Part shown: positions 51,371 through 64,000 of the stretch, one piece after another
How positions within the stretch are numbered: position 1 is the stretch's first letter
Layout of the letters: each line of letters starts with the position of its first letter
Assembly: GCA_013398055.1 (NCBI GenBank)
Contig: VZRS01009438.1
Location: 62,001 to 126,000, forward strand
Direction: 5' to 3'
Length of the DNA stretch: 64,000 nt
Source of the DNA: Ifrita kowaldi
Lineage: Eukaryota; Chordata; Aves; Passeriformes; Cinclosomatidae
Program-made: the position numbers and the translations under genes
The notes under the pieces: model-generated
What the model was told of the DNA's origin: nothing
The model's input: the letters and a program-made list of their open reading frames with translations, nothing else
The model's database searches: none

Positions 51371-53984
51371 CCCTGCCAATTTCTTCATTATACAAAGCAC
51401 TGTACATATACACAGGTGTAGTCTCAGCTCAGGAGCAGGGGTTTATGCAGACCTCACACAGGCCTCTCTTTGGAGTATCATCTGCAATCAGATCAGATTT
51501 CTTCATTGATTTTTCCAGCTTGTTGTAAGAACAAGTTGATTTGAAGGGGTTGTGTGGTGGCTGGGAGCAGAGTGGCACTGTAGTTAATGAGCAGCCTGAG
51601 TAATCCCTCACATCCAACATCTGTTATGGTCATCCCTTTTCAAGTAATTAAATATTGTCTTTACACTTTGCTATCTCTCTCTCCTGTCACTGATCACCTC
51701 TTGTTTCAACTCCTACGTTATGATTCTATTCCAATTGCAAGAGATGTGCAGTTTTTAGAAAAAGAAAGCTGCTGGTGTAATAAACAGACAATGAAGTGTG
51801 GCCATGAATAGAAATAGTCTCATTACATGGAGATTTACACAAACTTGCCCTCTTGTATAGGAAATTTTCTATCAGCCCTTCTATGAACGAACAAAACACT
51901 AACAGCTCTGGAATTGAATGCACAGTGTATTTAAACATAACTGAGACACCAAAATAGCAGCATATTGACTTTACATAATCAAATGCCTCATGGATCTTCA
52001 AAGTGAAGATGGGAAGGACACCACCAACAATGTTTTTTTTTTAAATGCCCATGATTGTTTTTCCTAGTCAAGGCAACAGTCTGTCAATACCTCAGAGTAT
52101 GCCAAATAGGAAGTTTCAAAACAGGAGCTTGAATTATGAATGAAAGCTAAAAAACCACCACATATATTTCTCAACAGGTGGAAAGCATATAAATAAAATT
52201 CCAGATAATTCGAATACATTCAAACAGCTAAATTTTCCACACAAAAACATGTTTCTGCCTAGCCAACTGGAAAACTTCAGACTAAAACAAGCATTTTGAT
52301 TTATCCAACCTGAAAAACAAAATATTTCCCATGCCTCCAAAATTAAGGTACCCAAAAGAAACTAAAAACCAAACGAGATTCTGTGAAACAATGTGCAAGC
52401 CAAACATTAATTGTAAATATTTTTGTTATAGCAGTGTCTAAATGCTGTAACTTAGGGTCACATCTTTATATGGAGATTTGGAAGCACACAGAGGGAATCA
52501 ATATTTTTAAGTGCTTACAGTTTAAAGATACAAGCAGAAAACATTTAAAGGGAATGAACTATACAAGGCAAACATTTAATAAGGATTACATTAATTTTGT
52601 TAGAGTTCTTTGGTATTTTGATGAGTGAGATATTGTTACATATTATTCTGTAGTAATCAAAATAAGATCTTACATGCTTTGTCAATAAGACACACGGATA
52701 CAATGATTACATGCCCTGTCCACTCGGCACTTCACTATTATATAAATTAAAGTATCCTTTTTTCCCCCCTCTCAATGCAAGGTTTTCTAGGAAGCTTTGA
52801 CCACACCAACCCCAAATCACCCTGTAGCTACTCTCACAGGACAGCAATCTCAGTGCATTTTAAAAAAGAGCCAATACAGGAATCGGGTATATATAATTAA
52901 CACCTTTTTGAAAAGAAGTAGAAGCAATTCTCTCCTGTATTTGATGTTCAGAAGGCAGGAATTCAGAGTTACATTCCATTGAATCACATTTCAATTTTCT
53001 TTCCTGCTCAGAATTCAAATACTCTGAGAGAACATTTGAGTTGTGCGACACTGACAGAACAGCAGAAACATTTCGTGGCTTTTCTGACTTGCTTTTCAGT
53101 TACGCCCTTATGTGCCTTCAGGTCTTGCTGTTAACTGAATCAAGACAGATTTCAACCAACTGCATGACAGCAGCGTCATCAGCCTGCGATCCACTGAGGC
53201 TTTTTCAAAGGCCCTCCAATGGCTTTTGTGAGCTCAGTGCCTCTTTGTGCAGTTCTTCACCGTATAAAGTGTGTACTGTCACTTGATCTGTGCATTTCTA
53301 CTGCTCAGAAGCTGCTTTAGCATTGTTGTAATAGTTACATGAAAACACTGAAAGTCTCTTTAAAGAGATCTAGCAACCAAAACTGGTCCTTCAGCCTTTT
53401 TTAATCTGTGAAGCTGACAGGACGTGCAGAAACATTCCTGACTGTCTGCAGTGTTCCTTTATCACAGTGTTGTTATTTTTCAAGGAGATTTAGATGTTCT
53501 CCTTGGAAATCTAAGAAAACTGGACCTAGGGATTCATCGCCTTTGGTTAATTTTCACTACCACCCATACCAAATAAAGATTCCTTGCCATGCTGTTTACA
53601 CTGCCAGATAATACAGCCTGAAATCCCGGGACAAAGCTAGGTGTTTACCACATGCACACACATATTGCTGAGCACCTGGTAATTAGCACTGAAGAGCTCC
53701 ATTTTGTACAGCTTCCAAAAAGTCCAAGAGGCAGAAGATCTTCACAACTTCCCTTTCAAGCCAGTTAAGTCCTTCACTCACAGACTGAACTCAAAGTATA
53801 ACATACCAAATCCATGAAAAAGCTTAGCTTTGTTAAAAGTGCTGTACTCTATTTTATTTGTCCTGCAGCACTTCTTTTCCCAGACTCTGTGCAAAAAAAC
53901 CAAGGGACTACCTCGGCACTAAAGAGTCTCAGTGAACTTTTAAAAACTGAACTTCTGTTCAAAACTAGGCAAAAAAAACCTAAA

Positions 53985-54030
53985 CCCCGAGACTCTGAGT
54001 AAATCTACCCTGAGTCTCTGAGTAAATCTA
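53985..54030 (+). repeat. Two-copy 23-bp tandem duplication
   Basis: The unit around CTCTGAGTAAATCTA appears twice head to tail with a 23-base period. The copies end at 54007 and 54030 and differ at only a few positions near the start of the unit. Confidence 0.92.
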
Positions 54031-54348
54031 CTGATATTTTCAGAGATGGTGAAATTTTCCACAGCTCCACACCAGCTTAAGGATGTTTTGAACAGTATCA
54101 GACACTACTGCATATTTTAGTTCTGTGTGCAGAGTTCATCAAGACCTTTACATTGTGGTGCCTACACTCAGTGTACCTCTCCTGTGGCACAGCTCTATTA
54201 ACTCAGCAGCTTCCCAGATCTGTGGTATCAATTCAATACACTAAGACTTAAATTAACAGATGTTCCAACATATTATATACAAATTATCTTCTTTCTATAC
54301 AGAATCCTACACGAAATTATACTGCTGATCAAACTTTTTTCTTCTCTT

Positions 54349-54362
54349 AAAAAAAAAAAAAA
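54349..54362 (+). repeat. A14 homopolymer
   Basis: A fourteen-base A run in the upstream DNM3 intron. Confidence 0.92.
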
Positions 54363-57300
54363 GGAAACCACACTCCTTTCATTTTAAGCTCCATACTATT
54401 CATCTAGCAGTTTGTTTCTCTCTCCTCTACTAGCAGAAAATAAAATACAGGAAAAGATTTAAATGAAAAACAGATCTGTGTAGTGAATTGCATATGGTTT
54501 CCATTTTCCTCCATGCAATGTTTCATAGAGAGTCAACGAAGAAATCCCTTCCACAAATCCGGATCTGAAGTCCACTTTCAGAATCTTGTCAGCACAGGAG
54601 TTAGGAGACAACTTTGTGCATGAAAATACTGCAATCCGTCTGTGCTCTATCTTGTTAGGGTAAATCATTCCTAGAAAGTACCACTGGATCTAGGTAATAA
54701 ATCAGTATTTATAAAATATGCACACTAAAATGATGCTGGCTGTGTCTGTGTGAACCTGCTGTTCTCAGGCATACCAGGTTTGGTGTGTACCACAGCTTGC
54801 TGCATTTTATGCCTCTTTGCAGCAGGGTTTTCCAGCACTAACAACTTTATACTTAGTTGACATTCTCCATGCTAAACTAAACCCAGCCAATAAATAACCA
54901 AAAAGCCTCCATAACTATGACATTCCATCAGCTTTCCTAGATAATTTAAACAATTATTTCCAAAGTTTTTCTGATTTTGTTTACATAAAACTCATCTTTT
55001 CCTCCTATTCCTCATAGCCTGAACTAATTTTTTTCCTCTTGCATTCTCAGCAGTTCCTGGTGACATCCAAACATCAAGGCAAGGATGCCGTGTTTCTATC
55101 AGACACCAAAGGAGGTTTGCAAAACAGGAGGCTCCTTCTTTCCCACTCTCTGGGGGTTTCCATGTCACTGAATGAGAATGAATGATGAGCTGGTGTTTGT
55201 CAGATGCATTTGTTGTTTCTATGAGTTAACAACTGTTTGGATTTCATCCCTTTTAGAGATTGGCTTCAAGCGGGGCATGAGTGGGATGCAAAAATGAAAC
55301 AGAAAATCTGGAACACCTTCTCTTTTGCCTCCCCAAGGTAAAAGTCCAGGTAGGAGGGGATGTTTGTGTAGAAAAATGTTCTCAAAAGCACTACTGCTTA
55401 AGCACATCAGAACTACACAGCACTGATCCCTGTAAAGACAAGACACTAAAGTTCTGCAAAGTTGCAAGGTGGAAGCAAAGACCAAGTTAAGCAAAACTCA
55501 GCAAAACAGTATCTGGCAATAGCTTGCCTTTGAGAGAATGTGCACAAGTATAGGATGAACACATCTTGCCTGACAGACACAGCCTCTGCTTTAAAAGCTG
55601 CTCAGCACTTGTGCACTAATGTGCCTGTTCAGAAAAATCCAGAGCACAGGAGTTACCTGGTTTGCAGGCCTGTTTCTCAGGGAGACTTGTGGGCTGAGAA
55701 TTCCTTGACATGTTAAAAGAAGAAAAGGAAGTTCTGATTCTATGCCTCCTCATATTTACATATATGAAAATGAAAAATGTTACCTGGGGAAAGAAGCAGT
55801 CAGTAGAAAACTAACAAAAAATTTATAAATAGGAATATAGAAGAAAGCACTTCTTTTTTCCCCACCTATTAACATGGAAAACTATCTGTACAGCATCACG
55901 TGCTCTAAAATCATGTAACAGAACTGGCATCTCCCCATTAGCTTGGTGCCAGATTAACCTGGCACTTCAGACCTTCACAGCCTTGAGTGCTGATCCTGAA
56001 ACCCAGCCAGGTCAGGGTGTTGAAAAAACCCAAGTATTCAACGTTTGGGACAACACCTCCTAATCCCAGAGTCTTCACATTAAATTCATGTCCAAACAAA
56101 GCCAAACTTGCACGAACAAACCTTTCTATTGGTTATTCCCATTTCCATACAGTTAGCTCAAATTACTTTTCCCCAGCTTTATCAAGTTTTCACCATTCCA
56201 AACTCTGAATTTGCTTTCAGAAGATTCTCAGATACCTGACAACTCTTCTCAGTTTACTGATTTTTACTGTTAAGTCTACAGTAAAATGTTTCCTTTGTTA
56301 AGTGCCAAAAAACATACAGATCCACCTGTGGAGGGAAGCTGTGGGGATAACCCAGTACATCTCCCTAGTGTTTCTTAGCCAGTCTTGGTCTACAAGGTAT
56401 AAAATCTGAAAACCTTCTTCCTCTGTGCATTAGAACATGACACAGCTGTTTGACACTCTGTCTTTGCTAAGGTCATTGAAAACTGAGGTTTGGAAGAGAA
56501 TGCAGAAAGCTACACTTGCACGGCGTGCTTTGGTTGCAGCCTGGCTGGGGAGTGCTGTAAGACTCGAGGGTGTTTTCTGATCTCCTCAATGGAACCATCT
56601 GACATGGATGAAACACACTGCACGTCACAAGAGCTGGAATGATGGAACCTATGGGATAGACAAGTTAAACACAAGACTAACACATCTAGTAACAATTAAA
56701 ACACTTGTTGAAGTAGTCCAGAAAAAGCATAGAGAAGAAGAAAAGTACTAGAAAATAATACAGTACTACAAAGTCTTTTGGGTTTTTTTAATACATACAC
56801 CAGGTATGTAAACTTTTCTAGCTGTAAAGAAGCTCGGCTTCATCAGGCTTGTGAAATCAGCTTGGTTGCAGAGTTTCAGAGGCATCCTTAGGCATCTCAG
56901 GCATATATACTCATAATTTTCCTGGCTTTCTCTTGATTTTATCTTTTTAACTGCATTTTCAGGTCTCACTCTACATGAATAGTGTTTGTGAACGATATGC
57001 CAAGCAACATTAAAATGCATAAAATTGCTGCTTCTTCTGTGTTTTCCACATTTCCCACGCAATACCCAACACAAGGCAATGTTTTGGTCCAGTGCTCAAC
57101 CAAAAAATGCTTTTGTAAGGCTTTACGAAAAGACACATTTAATAAACACACCTTGAAGGTCCATTAGGGAATCGAGAGCAGAGCTGTCCACTTCATCTCT
57201 GAACTTTAGGCAGTCTTCAGAATATACTGAGATTCACATATCACATGCAAAAGTAACAAAGGGAACCACTGCAGAGATGTGAAATGTGAGCAGTGACAGG

Positions 57301-60300
57301 GGCAAGGTGATCTTGGGTGTTACCCATGGAAGCAGCCAGAGAGGGCTGTGGACGGGTTGTTGGCTGTTTTGGACGTTCTGTTTTTCAATCAAGACCAGAT
57401 CCTCAAGAGGTTAAGAGTTACACATAAAAGACTTGGATAAAATATTTGCTATCTTAGGTTGAAGTACTCAGCTGGACAGCAGAGGGGGTAATTCTGTACA
57501 TCCAAGGAAAAGTCATTCCATCAGCAAAAGGAAGGCCTGGAACGAAGCTGAAAGGAACAGATCAATACACGGTGATGGCTGCTGTCAGTGAGAGCACAGA
57601 TAAACACAGATCAGCATTGCAAGAACATGAAAGGAGAGAAGAGTCATGAAATATCCCACAGAAAAACATACTGAAGCAGTAACAGGGACTTCTAAGAAAG
57701 AACACTGTTCCTTTTGGGGTTCTGTACTGCAAAGGTGAAGTTATTGCTGTGATTTCAAACAATTCAGGGAAGAACTTTCTGATCTCTAAAGAGTGTGAAC
57801 CAAGAGGCATCAATGGAAGCGTTTGTCACGACTAGCACTTTTAAAGCATCCCCTGTGTCTAACATGATCCACAAGGAAAGGAACTTAAATCAACTCTTCA
57901 AAAGTTCTCCATAGTCTCTCTCACATGACTCCATCTCTCAAATTCACAGTAACTTGCTTCATTTTTCTGGAACTTACATAGACATTTGAAAATGCTTAGT
58001 AATTTGAGAAAAGGAAACTACTATGAACATAACAAGACTGAACTTATGTTTTACTAAACTACTGGTTAGTAGCTGCAGTGAGTTTAGGCAGTTGGATGTT
58101 GTCAAATACTGAGAAACATCTACCAGGCCAACACGATGGCTCACAGGTTTCCAGAACACATCTTGCCTCAACTGCCAAGAGGGCATCAGTAAAGTCATGA
58201 TAAACACGCATCTTCCTGCACTGCATGTAAAGCTACAGCTAAGTCAAACACTGAAACTTTATTTGTAAAGCAGACAGGTGAAGTAAATAACAGAGAAAGT
58301 CTGTTAGTAGCTCAGCTTTATCAGGATTTTAAACCGATAAATCATACCTTGCTTATCTGACTAAGAACAACCAACGCATACTGCCAAGAAGGCAGGACAC
58401 AACCGCTCTTTTGGCCACAGAAGCTCCAGTGCCAAAAATTTCTGTTTCTTTTAATTGGACTATACATACAGTAGTTAGGAGGAATTTTGAAACCTCGCTT
58501 CCTTGGAGACACTGATTAAAAAAAGCAACTATAAATACTAGGGACAATGTAACAAAAATGATAACATTCTGTTAATCTATCAACTATTTTGTTTCCCACA
58601 TCTTCAAGAAATATAATTAATGTTTTAGGGAGGTTGTAAGTTATGCCTGAGTGCATTATCATTCACCAGTTCACATGAAAACTTTGCAGAAATCAGATCT
58701 CAAAATCTTTGAGCAATCAAAAGGCTTTTAAGTTGGCCCTTAATTCTAGTTTAAATGCTTATATCTACATACTTAAGTCAGCAAGAGTAAGTGATTAAAT
58801 CTTCATACCTACAGAAAAAGACATGACTACTCCTTGGATATCACTTACTAATCTTTGGAAACCTGATTTAGATTTCATAAAAGAGGGTGAGTTGTTATGG
58901 ATTTCATGGAGCTGCAGCAATGCAGCTTTGACAGACACCTCTCCTCACAGTCTGCATCTCTGCACAGCACAAATGACAGATTGCTGCATTCAGCCTCAGG
59001 AAAGGAACTCACTGTTTCACATTCCAGAACCTGGCTCATTATTGTTAAGTCTTTATCAAATGCAAGAAACCTATGAATAAATTATGTTATGAACAGAAGT
59101 TTTGGCAAGACAAAGACGACACTTCACGCAGCAGTTAATATAAAGAGAGGATAACAGTCCTGCCAAAGACAATAAATACTAGAAGAAATGGCTTTCAGTT
59201 TTAGAGGCCCTGAGCAATATTGCTGGTGTTCATTTTAAGATCTGCTTCTACAACACAATTCCCTTAAGATTGTTCTTAAATGTGAAAAGGATGCTTGTTT
59301 TTGTTTTGGGATCATTCACAATGCTGGAATTGCAAACCACAGGCTTGAACTGAGGTGAGAGTTAATATCACTTTGCCACTAATTTCTTTTAACTGCATCC
59401 TTCTCTTTCTTGATCTCCCTTCCCCCCACTAAAAAAATCTCCAGGCATTACTATCAAAAATATACTCATGCAATAAATCATGTATTTGCTCTCACGTGAC
59501 TGGTATTCATTAGAGTCAAAGATCTCCAAGATCTGCCCCCAGAGTGTATTATGTTACTGAAACATAGAAATAGCTGCAACACAAAGTTTTGCCAGAAAAA
59601 AACCCACAAAAGTAACAACAAACTGTCTCTCAGTTGGGCAGAAGAAAGAATGTTCATAAAAATATTTCTGAGGGGTAAATCCAACCCCAAAGTCTAATTA
59701 GACAAAACCAGCAGTTAAAACCCAACAAGACACAGGATTTTTAACTAGAAACTTCTAGAAAGTATACGCTTTTTTCAGTCATCCAGGCAGTCCTCTTTTC
59801 AAAGAGAATTTTTTCTAGAACAGAATGGAACAAGAAACATAAAACACTACAAGTTTATCCATTATATATCCTGACTTTCATTAAGCAGTAAACAACAAGT
59901 TCCTACATTCCCTCAAATGCACCCCCTTACTGTGCAGTTATTTTGCTTTACTGAATACTACAATCTCTCTGTAGCAGAAGTGACATCTCTTGTGAGAGAT
60001 GCAATGCTATTCCAGTGATGTGGTAACCTGACTGAAATATTTGAGCCTGAGTGGGGAAAAGGAACACTTGATTCAGCTGCACATCTGGGCTTTATAAAGG
60101 GTCCAAAAACTTAACACTAACGTGCTTCAGGGCTAAAACACAGTTGAGGAGATCATAGCAGTCAAGAAAGAGGACAGTGTTAATCCAGGGCATATCGTGC
60201 TCTTCGCCACTGCCCTGAAAATTAACTTAGCTCAGCTAATTTTGCATCCCCACTAATTGTGTGTTGTGTATGAGTAAGCAATGACTAAGGAAATGTCAAA

Positions 60301-63300
60301 GCTATTCCATATCCTGTTCTTTTCCTGAAGAAAAACATGACAGGCAGAGAGGATGCCTCCCATTAAGGCCACAACAATTCAACAAGGCAGCTACTTTTTT
60401 TCCGCAGGAATGAAATAACCTATACGCAATGTAAACATTGCCAGTCATTATAATCACTTGTTACCCCTGTGCTGAGCACACAGGGCTCCCCCAAACCAAT
60501 TTACTATCCAAATATCAGTTTAGATATTCAAATAGGAGCATGAGGGCATACACACAATTTAAGCTGAAAAATGCACAGGGAGCACCAAGTCACCTGTATA
60601 TGAAAACACCTGCTCTGTAGCACACTGGTTCTTTTCCAACGTTTCAGATTATTCATTGATAAACTGTGACCACTGGCTAGAAAGGCAAAAAAAGTACTGG
60701 ACAATACAGACCACAAAGTGATCCACATATTACAACCAGGGTGGATATAACTAGACTGCTAATAAGGCAAATAGAAGTGCCATCCGTATAGAACCTCCTG
60801 TTGGTTTCCTCACAGCTGTAAGGACAGAAATGAGCAGTGGCTCACTATAGATGTCCACCTCAGAGGTGCTGAATTGTCCCCTGCACACCAAAGATAAAGG
60901 AAACACAGGCTCCTGAACGTGGTTGTTAGGAACTTCATCTCAGTTAGATGCCCAAAACAGCAGGACTGAGCCCTTCCAGCTCTGCCTTCTCCTCATTCAC
61001 ATCTCTCCCATAAACCTAAACAAAGTTTGAGACAAAGCACATACACAGAGCAGAAACGTGGAATTGGGCAGAGAAAGGTGAAAGAGTAGATATTCTAAAG
61101 CATCCAAACTACATGTCTGATGAGAAGGGAAAGGACAGGGGGACAAGTGATAAGGGATAGAGGAAGGAAAAAGGACTGGGAACAGAGAATACAGTGTTTA
61201 GGGATTATGGTTTTCACCAGTCCATTATGTGTTACAGGAACTACACAACAGAGGGGCATTAGGTTGGAACATTATCCAGAGCTGTACTAAACTAATTTAT
61301 AAAAGATCAAATCACTGACTGCAATACCGAGACCAGACTGTTTGGAAAACTGTGCAGCACATAGATGTGGCTCTGAGCAGTCATATAACCTTTACAGAGG
61401 AGTCCCAACCAAAGGGGGCTTTGGTTAGCACTGCTAAACTCCTGCCACCCCCACAATCTTTTCAGACACCATGAATAATGCTAAAATCAACACATGAGGA
61501 TGATGGTAAGAGCTCAAAATGAGCACCACACTTCAATAGCATGTTCTCATAACAATGGGCAGAGCTACTTAAAAGCACAAATCATGCCTACATGCATTGG
61601 CCAGAAGCAACAATATTGCTAAGGGACAAATTTTCTTTTTTGTAAATTTAAAATAAAATAAATGAGTCTGATAGCAGTGGAAGACCAAGAAACAACAGGA
61701 TTGCAAGACTGCATTAGGCCTTGCCCAACCATAAGTGATATTCATTAACAGAAAGGTCACGAACTCTACAGAAACAAGGATCAGATACTCTCACCTCATG
61801 TGCTGCTGCTTCCTCCACCCTCATCTCTTCTGTCCCTACATTATCTTCCTTCTTGCATACATATCCCATGCATTCTGGATAAAAGTGAACACAATTGAGA
61901 CTGTTTGTTTGCATTTGTTCACTCTCATTGGCATTTAATTGTCTACTCACTTTGTTCACTCAGCTCCAAAACAGACCCTGGAGGAAGTTTTGCAGGGGTT
62001 TTTGCTCTGATAGCTGACAGCTTGCTCATACTGTCCCCTGTATCCTATGCCTACCTATTTTTAATCCCTTAAATCATGATTTAGCTTATTGAGTGCCAAA
62101 AAGGGTTAACCTTTGCTGCTGGATGTGCAAAAAAAGCTACAGCAAATCATGGCAGACAACTTTCTCTTTGAGAATTTCAAAAATAGCTATGTTCAATTGC
62201 CTGCTATTATTTCAACTCATTTATCAGCTGCAGACATCCCACTTACTCATGTGGAGTTCCCTGGATCTAGAGCTTTTACGAAGAGATATAAAATTTACAA
62301 TTGTCCAGACATATTCTACAGTAACTTTTTAATGCAAAAATGCACACTAATGGCACTTCAGCCACTTCACTGGTCTAAATGCAGTCTGGGACATTTTACA
62401 AACAAGAAGCACACAGCTCCTGTGCTACCCACACACTTCATGACCATTTCAAAGATGTCCATCCCATTCAGTAGGAAGAATGGCCTGGCCCTACACTGCT
62501 GTCTGCCAGGAAAAGAAAACAATCCAGCAGAAATACAGCTATTTTCTTTTTCATAGTGGTCCTCCGAATAAGCATTAATGAAGAAGTTGGACTTCTCAAA
62601 ATCCTTAGTTTCCCCCAAGTTAAAAATCAAAGAATATTGTTGGCTTGTGGAAAATAATTTAATCACAGGGCTGAGTTCATAGGCACAGCAGAAACGTCAG
62701 CATGATGATAAACTTGTGAAAAATGAAAGTTTATCACTACCTTTGGAAGGCACTTAGGATAAACTATTGGGTAACAGTTTATTATTGATACTGACTCTCT
62801 GAGTGGAGATTACTGCAACCATGAAAGCAGCTTTCCATGCTGCTGCTGTGATGGCTGAAAACACAGGAGAGCCTTGGAAGTTGATAGGAAGCAGTTCAAA
62901 CCCCACTGCAGAGATGGGGACCTATTTAGTGAAAGATTTCAAATATTTCAAGTCTAGTCTGAACATGGTATCAGAAGGAATGGAAATGTCAATAGCTTTT
63001 TGGGCCTACTCCTTTCCAAACAGAGATCAAGTGGAAAAGGATGGATTTGGTCTAAACATCTAACACAGACGCGTGTAACCAGCTGAGCAGCCCTTACAAA
63101 GGAAAGAAAAGGTGCATTAAGAGGTCTGAAAAGCTTTGCACTGTATTAGAGCTTCTCCCCAACAAGGCTTTAGCATCGTCCTGGGCACCCAGAACAACCC
63201 AAACGCCTTGTTCTTCTCCTTCATTCCTCTGAAGCTCTGCTTTTGCCAGGAAACAAAACTTACAGGGAATGAATTTCCAGGCCGCAGTGTGGGGAGCTAT

Positions 63301-64000
63301 TCTGGTTCTATTGAACCATCTCGTGAAAAACTCACAGACTAATGCTGCTGCACTTGGCAGCAAGACTCCAAACTTCACTTCCCTCAGCCCTAAACCTGCT
63401 TGGTTCATTAATGTTTTGCCTTCTGCTTTATTCAGCCTACGTCCCTTTCTGCTGGTATGGAAAGAAGATCCCTGGAACGCTGTCTTTCCTTGACAACGTA
63501 ATTTCTTGCTCTTGGTGACACATGCAGTAATTAATCTCTGACAGTTCCTCACTGGGGAAAATCTGACCACTCTACTGAGGGTCCCACTCACAAAAATCAC
63601 CAGTCAGTCTTTCCAAAATTGTATTCTTCTTTCACAAGGCAAGTGCCAAGTGGGAATATAACAAAAAAGCCAGCCTCTACACATGCAGTGATACGCAGAC
63701 AAGGAGCCCTCCTGGCTTATCCATGGTGTGCTCTACTTTCTCCCTTGTAACAGTTTTGTCTTCAAAAGCCCTTGCCCACCAACCCACTTTCTCCGACACA
63801 TTAGTTGCTGGTTTTAAGAAAGTGAAGCACATTTCACATTAAGCCTCTTCAAACCTCTACCTCTGCTAATTAAGCAAGAAACCCCAGCATTGCTTGGACA
63901 CACATTAGTCCCCTGTGATCCAAATGGGAGAATGGGAGGATGCACATTCTGTAACAGACATTCAGTGCTTGCCCGGCCACTACCACAAAGCAGCCTGAAG

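Larger units (their letters stand above)
21157..64000 (-). other. DNM3: DNM3 intron upstream of the first PH exon seen (partial)
   Basis: This intron ends at the TTTTTTTTCTAG acceptor next to 21156 and continues beyond the high-coordinate end, so it is at least 42.8 kb. The preceding PH exon, which should encode the KGGSKGYWFVL and SWYKDDE segments, was looked for as reverse complement and not seen. The intron contains both CR1 fragments, the GGAAAA array, several simple repeats, the palindromes and the X-box, all listed separately. Stretches 21160-24960, 35200-41330, 44700-48740, 49000-51340, 51371-53980 and 54370-63090 show no recognisable gene, RNA or mobile element by eye. That the whole region belongs to DNM3 is inferred from the absence of other genes. 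Confidence 0.75.

Noticed and set aside
57476..57490. ACAGCAGAGGGGGTA, a partial CTCF-like motif.
   Set aside because: It lacks the flanking GCGC and CCA core positions, so it is too weak to call without a matrix score.
62113..62556. Plus-strand open frame of 147 codons.
   Set aside because: No family is recognised. Other frames on both strands overlap it, as expected by chance, and no splice or transcript signal supports it.
62894..62904. AGTTCAAACCC-like box resembling the T-arm of a tRNA or a SINE B box.
   Set aside because: No A box, acceptor stem or anticodon arm lies at the right distance.
1..64000. Possible CRISPR arrays, operons, phage or other prokaryotic systems.
   Set aside because: The sequence is clearly vertebrate intronic DNA. 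No regularly spaced direct repeats or densely packed genes are present.

Overview
The window is nuclear DNA from a bird, most likely a neoavian or passerine-type species. Three things support this. It carries 5'-truncated CR1 LINE fragments of avian type, one ending in the characteristic ATTCTATG 3' terminus. No Alu, L1 or B1 type repeats were seen. Exons are sparse in an A+T-rich intronic background. The species cannot be fixed from the sequence alone.

The whole window appears to lie inside one gene, dynamin-3 (DNM3), transcribed on the minus strand. Two coding exons are recognisable: 21047-21156 (110 nt) and 9539-9650 (112 nt). They are consecutive, share a compatible phase (an Arg codon split AG|G), and together encode the second half of the pleckstrin-homology (PH) domain that lets dynamin bind phosphoinositides. 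Around them lie three introns: at least 9.5 kb downstream (1-9538), a complete 11.4 kb intron (9651-21046), and at least 42.8 kb upstream (21157-64000). I looked for the preceding PH exon (KGGSKGYWFVL region) and the following exon (RNLVDSYM / PKTIMHLMINN region) on the minus strand and saw neither, so both should lie outside the window.

The introns hold two CR1 fragments (about 30195-30432 and 34744-35195), both with their reverse-transcriptase sense on the DNM3 strand. They also hold a 126-bp GGAAAA hexanucleotide array (27635-27760), several microsatellites and homopolymers (including an A14-GT-A32 tract at 11515), and two small CpG-rich patches (7141-7470 and 15050-15330). Perfect palindromes occur at 41341 and 48746, a textbook-form RFX X-box palindrome at 43085, and a 23-bp tandem duplication near 54000. 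Almost all other open reading frames, including the longest at 63094-63600, look like chance and match no family I recognise.

I found no evidence of a new multi-gene system here. The most useful follow-ups are the possible regulatory elements in the long introns and the absence, as far as I can read, of the miR-199a-2/miR-214 antisense cluster that lies in a DNM3 intron in other vertebrates.
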